5,279 nucleotides of DNA from contig JAQXFL010000161.1 of NCBI GenBank assembly GCA_029250345.1, forward strand, positions 1-5,279, given 5' to 3'. Each line of letters opens with the position of its first letter. Positions within the stretch are counted from its first letter, which is position 1. Of this stretch, positions 1 to 5,279 are shown in pieces. The position numbers were made by a program, and so were the translations under genes. The stretch is from Candidatus Poseidoniaceae archaeon (lineage in GTDB: Archaea; Thermoplasmatota; Poseidoniia; Poseidoniales; Poseidoniaceae). The notes beneath the pieces are model-generated. The model ran no database searches. It worked only from the letters and a program-made list of their open reading frames with translations, and was not told the origin of the DNA.

Positions 1-1862
1 CAAACATAGTGAGAATCCTCGGTATAGTACACAGCTCCGCTCGCACCGTTGTTGAAGTGATTCCAGTCGCCCTTCCAAGCGTGACGCACACGGTCGGTAT
101 CGACTGGGATCGTCTCAACCGTCATGAGCGAGGTATAGATGTCGTAAGCGTCCCAAACGGTGTATTCGGGATGGTCCACGAAACCGTCGTTATTCTGGTC
201 ACGCATCAGTTGAAGTGTGCGTGCAAGCGCTACAGCCTTGTCGGTATTGGTAAGGCCATGGCCGACTCGCCAATCGTGACACCGACCGGTTGCGCTCAAA
301 TAACAATCAGCCGGGATATCGTTGCATGCGTCATCGTCGTTGCCTGCTTCACAAGAGTTTGCCATGCCATCGTATCGAGCGGTCAGTTCGAGGATGAGTT
401 CGAGTTCATGAACCCGTGAATAATTTGCCGAATCCCAGTCATCGAACTGTCCGTATGCTGCTGAACCGTCGCCACCGACCAAGGAGTTGCCCTCATCGTG
501 GTCGTCACGGTGGTAGTCTGCCACGCCCAATGATGGTGCAGCATCGAGCAGCAGGCCTGCAATGCCGCCAACGTGAGGTGTCGCCATACTGGTCCCAGAT
601 ATGGCCATGTAGTACAAATCGCCCTGCAATTTCGTTGATGCGTCAATGGCTGTTCCACGAGGTGCGGTGGCCCAAATATCGCGACCTGGCGCACCCACAT
701 CGGGCCATGTGTGCATCTGGTTCATACAGCCTCGTGAGGAAAAAGAGGTCACAGCAGACCCATCGTGTGTCAGGGCTGCGACAGAAATGGCGGATGGAGT
801 ATTTGCATAGACATTGGTCTTCAAACCGCCAGCACACTCGCCGCCGTTGCCTCCAGAATTAGAGGCAGCGAAAATGACAGCAACGCCGTGGTCATAAGTA
901 AGCATGTCAGTCAATTGCGCTACAGCCCCGTTCGGGTCATAATCGCCATCCGTGCCCCAAGAGTTCGAAACAACACGAATGTGGTACTCATTTTGCCCAG
1001 GAATAGAGTGTTGGTAGGTCCATTCAAGTCCTTGTTCTGCTGCGAAGATAGAAGCGCCATCTCCAGTTCCAAGAGCGACCAGTTGCCCACCCTTGGCAAC
1101 ACCAGCACGGCGGCCTGCAGAAGCATCACCGTTCCCAGCAATTGTCCCGCCGACGTGAGTCCCGTGACCCGAAGATGTATCGGAGTTGCGGGTTTCAGTC
1201 CATACACCGTCCCATTTGGCAGAATAGAGCGTCTTTTCACCGGACCACGGTTGAAGATAGTCATAATCTGGATGACCTGCGTCAACTCCAGTATCCAAGT
1301 CGACGATTGCTGTTCCATCCCCATCCCATTCAGTGAATGCAAGGTCGGTATCATACGCAACGGTTCCATCTGTATTGATGATTGCTCGGTGCCATGAAGT
1401 CGTAGCGTTGACAACATGAGTTGTCTCATGCATCAAAATTCCAACTTCATCTGTTGGGTCACCGCCAAACTCTGCTGGAAGGTAGAAGAATTCCAGTTCT
1501 CTGTTCAGTTCAAGGTATTCAACACGATCCCATTGACTAATGGAGCGTATTTGTAAGGCTGATGCCTCAATTAGACCGCCGTCAATGAGAGGAGCATCGC
1601 CAAGTATTTCTGCACCAAACTCTACCAACTCACTTCGGTCTGAAGAATCAACTGCTGAATTGAGTTGGAAAATCACAGACAATGTTGCGTCATCGGACAC
1701 AATGTTGAGTTCGTGTTCAAGTGAAGCATCCATTCGCTCAAAATCTCCCAGCGGATTGAGGCTGTCTGCTAGAGGTGCAGCAGATACGCCAATAAGAAGC
1801 AGTTGAAGTGTACAGACGACCAAGAGGCTGCGAGCCGAACGGAGGTGCATGATGTGGGGCAT
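1..1862 (-). CDS. Secreted subtilisin-like serine protease (peptidase S8), 3' end missing
   Basis: A continuous minus-strand frame gives 620 residues and is still open at the left edge, so the C-terminus is unseen. The N-terminus looks like a signal peptide: basic residues, a hydrophobic stretch (LLVVCTLQLLLIGV, about residues 13-26) and a possible cleavage after VSA. Residues about 50-125 look like an inhibitory I9-type propeptide. The S8 domain follows with the full triad: Asp190 in LDTGVDAGHPDY, His233 in SGHGTHVGGTIAG and Ser425 in SGTSMATPHVGG. Asn335 in FAASNSGG is the likely oxyanion-hole residue. Downstream are four cysteines (504, 513, 520, 528) and a canonical EF-hand loop, DQNNDGFVDHPE (555-566). 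The expected role is degradation of extracellular or cell-surface protein for nutrition, with calcium stabilising the fold; this is inferred from the family. The start at 1862 is preferred over the next in-frame ATG (1850) because GAGG lies five bases upstream. The gene lies 35 bases downstream of the metallo-beta-lactamase gene on the same strand, so it may share its transcript. S8 family membership is near certain; the substrate is unknown. Confidence 0.95.
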   Translation of the reverse strand, partial: MPHIMHLRSARSLLVVCTLQLLLIGVSAAPLADSLNPLGDFERMDASLEHELNIVSDDATLSVIFQLNSAVDSSDRSELVEFGAEILGDAPLIDGGLIEASALQIRSISQWDRVEYLELNRELEFFYLPAEFGGDPTDEVGILMHETTHVVNATTSWHRAIINTDGTVAYDTDLAFTEWDGDGTAIVDLDTGVDAGHPDYDYLQPWSGEKTLYSAKWDGVWTETRNSDTSSGHGTHVGGTIAGNGDASAGRRAGVAKGGQLVALGTGDGASIFAAEQGLEWTYQHSIPGQNEYHIRVVSNSWGTDGDYDPNGAVAQLTDMLTYDHGVAVIFAASNSGGNGGECAGGLKTNVYANTPSAISVAALTHDGSAVTSFSSRGCMNQMHTWPDVGAPGRDIWATAPRGTAIDASTKLQGDLYYMAISGTSMATPHVGGIAGLLLDAAPSLGVADYHRDDHDEGNSLVGGDGSAAYGQFDDWDSANYSRVHELELILELTARYDGMANSCEAGNDDDACNDIPADCYLSATGRCHDWRVGHGLTNTDKAVALARTLQLMRDQNNDGFVDHPEYTVWDAYDIYTSLMTVETIPVDTDRVRHAWKGDWNHFNNGASGAVYYTEDSHYV

Positions 1863-1867
1863 GAACG

Positions 1868-1871
1868 CCTC
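1868..1871 (-). promoter_or_regulatory. Probable ribosome binding site of the S8 protease gene
   Basis: On the minus strand GAGG is followed by five bases and then the ATG at 1862-1860. It matches the core of a Shine-Dalgarno sequence at a usual distance. It decides between this ATG and the second in-frame ATG four codons later (1850-1848), which has no such motif before it. It is the clearest ribosome binding site in the window, which fits a gene internal to a transcript. Confidence 0.5.
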
Positions 1872-1897
1872 TACTAATGCCTTCGCATGAAATGCGT

Positions 1898-2608
1898 CTA
1901 CTTCATCCAGGGGATGACTTCTGGAATTTCAGCAAAAAGATTTGCAAGGAGCGCTGTTTTAATTTTAGAAACCGAGCCAAGTCCTGCCGTAACTTTCTCT
2001 TGCCAAGCCGAATACTTCTCAAAGGAATTCATGTTCAGAACGGGATTGTGTTCACGATTCCAGTCCAACGATTTCATCTCAGTACCAGGTGGTTCGTGGC
2101 CAGTGCAGACGAGAAGACTGCCGTTGAGTGAATCGAGGCATTTGAGAGAGAGCCAATGGGTATGGACTCGACCGCTCGGTAAGTCATCACGGCCAGCTCC
2201 ACCTTCACCGGTGAACAGAAAATCACCGGTCATGAGGTGAGTTGGTGATTCAATCAGAACATGATCGCTGGTGTGTCCAGGTACGTGATGAATCTTAAGT
2301 GGTAACGAACCAACCATGAGTGCCTCTTCTTCGTTGAGATAATGGGAGACTCCAAGACAGGCTGTATCCTTCCACATTGCATATTCGCATCCAGTCGTTT
2401 CACGCAGTGAATAGCACGCAGTGATGTGGTCAGCATGAGTATGAGTTGCAATGGCGTACGTGAGTACCAAGCCCTTCGATTCAATCACAGAAAGGTATTC
2501 ATCCATGAAATCGTAGACTGGGTCAATGATTGCGGCGCTCTTTGAAGTCGAGTCTACCAAGAGATATGTCTGAGCCCAGCCAGTTTTGTTCAGTTGCTCG
2601 AAGTGCAT
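1898..2608 (-). CDS. Metallo-beta-lactamase-fold hydrolase, ETHE1/persulfide dioxygenase-like
   Basis: The protein has 236 residues from the chosen start. It carries the metal-binding set of the fold: THTHADH (His56, His58, Asp60, His61), His112 in VPGHTSDH, Asp129 in TGDFLF and His171 in CTGHE. The early YLLVD...AAIIDPV strand, the GR-D motif after the GD loop (GRDDL) and a C-terminal NREHNPVL segment resemble ETHE1-type persulfide dioxygenases, which use one iron to oxidise a low-molecular-weight persulfide to sulfite. A glyoxalase II-like hydrolase is the main alternative, but the short C-terminus lacks its usual helical substrate-binding domain. No rhodanese domain is fused. The frame stays open to an ATG at 2683, adding 25 residues, but family members normally begin just before the strand that starts here at MHFEQLNKTGWAQTYLLVD, so 2608 is preferred. 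No signal peptide is seen, so it is probably cytoplasmic. The gene is divergent from the Nudix gene and 35 bases upstream of the S8 protease gene. Fold confidence is very high; the exact reaction is less sure. Confidence 0.88.
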   Translation of the reverse strand: MHFEQLNKTGWAQTYLLVDSTSKSAAIIDPVYDFMDEYLSVIESKGLVLTYAIATHTHADHITACYSLRETTGCEYAMWKDTACLGVSHYLNEEEALMVGSLPLKIHHVPGHTSDHVLIESPTHLMTGDFLFTGEGGAGRDDLPSGRVHTHWLSLKCLDSLNGSLLVCTGHEPPGTEMKSLDWNREHNPVLNMNSFEKYSAWQEKVTAGLGSVSKIKTALLANLFAEIPEVIPWMK

Positions 2609-2700
2609 GTTTGAGCGATAAACAGGTCGTACTTGAACAATGCCCAAACCGTACAACTTGCCATACGAGCATTCATGAAACATGAGATGAACCCGTATAC
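2609..2700. promoter_or_regulatory. Divergent intergenic region, presumed promoters for both flanking genes
   Basis: These 92 bases separate two genes transcribed away from each other, so promoters in both directions should lie here or just inside the genes. I see no clear archaeal TATA box 22-30 bases before either start and no Shine-Dalgarno motif at a proper distance; leaderless transcripts are possible. Visible small elements are GTTTATC on the minus strand (2617-2623, too near the start to be a normal TATA box for a leaderless message), CGTAC twice (2628 and 2650, 22 bases apart), and the palindromes TTCATGAA (2672-2679) and GTATAC (2695-2700). All are short enough to be chance. The promoter role rests on gene orientation alone. 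Confidence 0.4.
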
Positions 2701-3417
2701 ATGCATCCTGTCGAAGTGGTTCACTTGGAACACGACGGGAAGGTGCTCTTGGTCAATGAGCGTGGCGAAGGCCCTCAAAGACCTGTACAGGGAAGAAAAG
2801 AAATCACCGAGCAATTACGCTTACCGACACGTAGTGAGATTGATTCGATGGGTATCGAATGGAAGCAACTGCGTGAGACACGCGTTGTTTTCGGCACCAT
2901 GGTCTACAGAGTAATGAAGGGGTATCCGAAGATTGACTGGCCAAAAAACTGGGCATGGAAAGACGAAATGATTGCGGACAATGCAGTCCATCCAGTGGCA
3001 AGAGAAGCAATCTACCGGTCTATTCATCGGTTGGTATCGAAAGTCATGATTTGTAACGATGCGGGAGATGTATTGCTCGGTAAAGTAGAACGAGGACATT
3101 TCAGAGGATTCTGGACATTGCCCGGTGGTTACATGGACCACGATGAACATCCAAGTACGGGTTGTGTTCGAGAAACACTAGAAGAAATTGGACTTGAGAT
3201 CACTCTTGAATCGCAAGAACCAGTCGTCACGCAGAAAATTTTCACAGATGATGGCATTTCGTTTGTTTCGTTTACCTACCGTTCAACATGGAACGGAGAC
3301 CTATCAGAACTCGAGTTACAGACCGAGGAGATTGCAGAAGTCAAGTGGTTTTCTAAAGATGAAGCTTGCCAAGTCGCAGTTTCGTATTTTGATATCGAGG
3401 CCTTGAAGACGCTCTAA
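2701..3417 (+). CDS. Nudix hydrolase with an uncharacterised N-terminal region
   Basis: The protein has 238 residues. The C-terminal half (about 111-238) is a Nudix domain with an intact Nudix box: Gly143, Glu149, Arg157-Glu158, Glu161-Glu162 and Gly164 fit GX5EX7REUXEEXGU, apart from Thr159 where a bulky aliphatic is usual. WTLPGGYMD just before the box is typical. Such enzymes use magnesium to hydrolyse nucleoside diphosphates linked to another group (damaged nucleotides, NADH, ADP-ribose, nucleotide sugars); the substrate cannot be read here. The first 110 residues are not a domain I recognise. They begin with a Nudix-like strand (DGKVLLVNERG) and contain a tryptophan-rich stretch (DWPKNWAWKDE, 79-89). 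The zinc ribbon of NudC-type enzymes is absent. No signal peptide or membrane segment is seen, so it is presumably cytoplasmic. The ATG at 2701 is the first after an in-frame TGA and has no clear Shine-Dalgarno sequence. The gene is divergent from the metallo-beta-lactamase gene and abuts the end of the alanyl-tRNA synthetase gene with no gap. Confidence 0.93.
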   Translation: MHPVEVVHLEHDGKVLLVNERGEGPQRPVQGRKEITEQLRLPTRSEIDSMGIEWKQLRETRVVFGTMVYRVMKGYPKIDWPKNWAWKDEMIADNAVHPVAREAIYRSIHRLVSKVMICNDAGDVLLGKVERGHFRGFWTLPGGYMDHDEHPSTGCVRETLEEIGLEITLESQEPVVTQKIFTDDGISFVSFTYRSTWNGDLSELELQTEEIAEVKWFSKDEACQVAVSYFDIEALKTL

Positions 3418-5279
3418 TTACAGGCCGACTTCACTGCGTGCAGCAGTAAGTGCTTCGTCAAGGCCTTCCGGGTACGAACCGCCACCTTGAGCGAGTGTAG
3501 GTCGTCCGCCTCCACCTCCCTTAATGTGGGGTGCAATGGTTCGCAGGAGGGAAACCGCATCATATCGCTCACTCGCTGCCGTATTCTCAGTCACGGCAAT
3601 CATCAACTTCCCACCGCCTTCTCGTGAGCCGAGAACTGCCAGCGTAGGTTGACTCGCATCAAGCGTCAATTCCTTGAGCATCTTCGTCATCTTTTTCAAA
3701 TCACCAGTCACTTCCATGATAACAATTCGAACACCATCGATTTCCGAGGAGTCAGAACCGCCTCCAGAGGTACGAAGTCGCACAATTTCAGCCTCCAATT
3801 GTTCAATCGTCTTGCGTTGCTCTTTCCATTCAGCATAGAAGCGTTCGGTAGTTTTTGGTAGGTCTTGTGTTGGAATGCCATAAACATCGCTTGCCTTACG
3901 GAGAAGTTCGTCCTGCTTACGAGCATAATTGAGCGCTGCTTGACCAGCAACAATGTGCAAGCGTTCTACGCCGTCTTGAACAGCTACAGAACGAACGATT
4001 CGAATTGAGCCGATTTGACCTGGTTCGTCATGATGCGTACCACCGCATGCTTGGATATCGTGATCTGCGATGCGCAGAATTCGAATCGAGTTCCCCTTTG
4101 GAGCACCACCTTGGTACAGATCAAAGCCGTACTTTTTGTCGGCGTCTTTTCGGTTCAGTTCAGTTTTCTCTGTACGCTGAACTTGGCCGAGAACTTCATT
4201 TGCAATCGATTCTATCGCATCCAAATCCGTACGAGATAAGCGGTTGAAGTGAGTGATGTCCAAACGTCCAGAATCAACCGACTTGTTCGCACCTGCTTGG
4301 TAAATGTGAGGACCAAGAACACGGCGGGCTGCACCACCTACAATGTGAACTGCAGTGTGATGGTCCATGAGTTGTTTTCTTCGGTTCCAGTCAATACTTC
4401 CATGAACAAGGTCACCCGTCTCAAAAGTCCCACCGACCAAGTGGAGAATATGTTCACCCACTTTGCGTGTGTCAAGTACTTCCAAATGCTTTGAGTCCGT
4501 CGAAAGAAGACCATAGTCGCCTTCTTGGCCACCTCCCTCGGGGTAGAAACATGATTTGTCGAGAATAACTGCATGGGTTGCACCTTCAGGCACATCTTCA
4601 CCAACAAGTGGTAGGACGGCAAGAACGCTGCCATCAAATTCACGTTGTTGGACATCGTCGTAATACAGGGCCACAGTTGAGGGCAACTGTGGGAATGATT
4701 CAACAAGCGGTTTCTGTTCGATTGCTTGGGCAGCTTGCTTCGCAATCAGTGCATGGCGTTCAGCCATTTCAGCAGCGAAACCAGTGCGGATTTGAAGATT
4801 CGTCCAGCCAGCATTTTGGCCCAGTGCTACAACCATGTCAGGTGCTAAACCATGAGAATCGTTCAGTTGGAACAATGTTTCATCCGGTACAGTATCAGCG
4901 TCTTTGGCTAGGCCTTTCAATTGTGTGACAATGACATTGCCGCCTTTACGAATCATTTCCCCGTAGCGCTCTTCTTCGAGTTCAAGAATACCAAGGAGTC
5001 CATCGTGTGTCTGCTTCATCGATTGCCCATCAAGATTCACAGCGATATGATGTTGAGCCAATTCAGCGAGTGGAACTTGAATCCCGAGGTCATCACGAAG
5101 TCGCAATGTCCTTCGAGCGAGCATACGAGCCAAGTAACCGGCTTTGGAATTTGATGGCACCAAACCGTCACCGAGCATGTGTGATAGGGCATGAAGGTGG
5201 TCAGGGATTGCATAGATTTTGGCAAGTGGTTCAGTGATTGCAGTGAATTGTTCCGAGGTTACAGAAATACCACGCTCGG
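3418..5279 (-). CDS. alaS: Alanyl-tRNA synthetase, archaeal type, 5' part missing
   Basis: The minus-strand frame is open at the right edge and gives 619 residues ending in SEVGL. Archaeal enzymes are about 900 residues, so roughly 280 N-terminal residues, including the aminoacylation core motifs, lie outside. The visible part begins near the end of the tRNA-recognition region (MLGDGLVPSN, then GYLARMLARRTLRL). The editing domain follows, with FYPEGGGQEGD (about 4517-4550) and the four zinc ligands: HTAVH at 4345-4359 and the Cys and His of CGGTH at 4033-4047. This domain clears mischarged Ser- and Gly-tRNA(Ala). A linker with coiled-coil character (EWKEQRKTIEQLEAEI, about 3795-3850) leads to the C-terminal C-Ala/DHHA1-type domain with its glycine-rich motif GGGGGRPTLAQGGG (about 3477-3520). 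QAGANK, RLDITH and YQGGAPKG are archaeal-type signatures. All expected residues are present and no frameshift is seen, so this is an ordinary functional housekeeping gene cut by the window edge. Its stop codon directly abuts that of the convergent Nudix gene. Confidence 0.97.
   Translation of the reverse strand, partial: ERGISVTSEQFTAITEPLAKIYAIPDHLHALSHMLGDGLVPSNSKAGYLARMLARRTLRLRDDLGIQVPLAELAQHHIAVNLDGQSMKQTHDGLLGILELEEERYGEMIRKGGNVIVTQLKGLAKDADTVPDETLFQLNDSHGLAPDMVVALGQNAGWTNLQIRTGFAAEMAERHALIAKQAAQAIEQKPLVESFPQLPSTVALYYDDVQQREFDGSVLAVLPLVGEDVPEGATHAVILDKSCFYPEGGGQEGDYGLLSTDSKHLEVLDTRKVGEHILHLVGGTFETGDLVHGSIDWNRRKQLMDHHTAVHIVGGAARRVLGPHIYQAGANKSVDSGRLDITHFNRLSRTDLDAIESIANEVLGQVQRTEKTELNRKDADKKYGFDLYQGGAPKGNSIRILRIADHDIQACGGTHHDEPGQIGSIRIVRSVAVQDGVERLHIVAGQAALNYARKQDELLRKASDVYGIPTQDLPKTTERFYAEWKEQRKTIEQLEAEIVRLRTSGGGSDSSEIDGVRIVIMEVTGDLKKMTKMLKELTLDASQPTLAVLGSREGGGKLMIAVTENTAASERYDAVSLLRTIAPHIKGGGGGRPTLAQGGGSYPEGLDEALTAARSEVGL

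Noticed and set aside
920..1429. Closed open reading frames in the protease region on both strands (for example 920-1429 minus and 765-1397 plus).
   Set aside because: They are shadows of the S8 protease frame, which alone is continuous from 1862 to the left edge and carries the catalytic triad in order.
1416..1430. HETTH (residues 145-149 of the S8 protease) matches the HExxH zinc-protease motif.
   Set aside because: It sits in the linker between propeptide and S8 domain, with no supporting metalloprotease fold or third ligand visible. A five-residue pattern of this kind easily arises by chance.
1884..1896. Small inverted repeat CGCAT-gaa-ATGCG just after the metallo-beta-lactamase stop codon, as a possible terminator or attenuator.
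   Set aside because: The stem is only five pairs with a three-base loop, there is no T-run after it, and such a repeat is expected by chance at this scale.
2628..2654. CGTAC repeated 22 bases apart in the divergent gap, as a possible operator.
   Set aside because: Five-base repeats are too short to be distinguished from chance, and no regulator gene is present in the window.
2609..2683. Longer reading frame for the metallo-beta-lactamase gene starting at the ATG at 2683.
   Set aside because: The added 25 residues precede the point where ETHE1-like proteins normally begin, have no recognisable feature, and would leave only 17 bases before the divergent Nudix gene.

Overview
The window holds four protein genes packed with almost no spare DNA. 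From left to right they are a secreted subtilisin-type protease (minus strand, runs off the left edge), a metallo-beta-lactamase-fold protein of the ETHE1/persulfide dioxygenase type (minus), a Nudix hydrolase (plus), and the editing and C-terminal half of alanyl-tRNA synthetase (minus, runs off the right edge). No RNA gene, insertion sequence, CRISPR array or long repeat is visible. The largest non-coding stretch is the 92-base gap between the divergent metallo-beta-lactamase and Nudix genes.

The organism is most likely an archaeon. The strongest evidence is the alanyl-tRNA synthetase, whose editing domain and C-terminal linker carry archaeal-type motifs (QAGANK, RLDITH, YQGGAPKG, ERFYAEWKEQRK) rather than bacterial ones. 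Moderate base composition, short gaps, weak or absent Shine-Dalgarno sequences and a large secreted S8 protease would suit a marine planktonic euryarchaeon such as Marine Group II (Poseidoniales). That group assignment is inference only.

Layout: bases 1-1862 encode the protease, with signal peptide, propeptide, complete catalytic triad, then a four-cysteine segment and an EF-hand calcium loop. Thirty-five bases upstream of it, bases 1898-2608 encode the metallo-beta-lactamase protein in the same direction, so the two may be co-transcribed. A 92-base divergent gap follows, then the Nudix gene at 2701-3417. It ends one base before the stop codon of alanyl-tRNA synthetase, whose reading frame covers 3418-5279 on the opposite strand.

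The four genes do not form an obvious pathway: extracellular protein degradation, sulfur or thiol detoxification, nucleotide clean-up and translation sit side by side. I see no convincing new multi-gene system. The points most worth a second look are the roughly 110-residue N-terminal region of the Nudix protein, whose first strand resembles a second Nudix copy; the persulfide dioxygenase-like enzyme in a lineage expected to lack glutathione; and the cysteine/EF-hand region of the protease.
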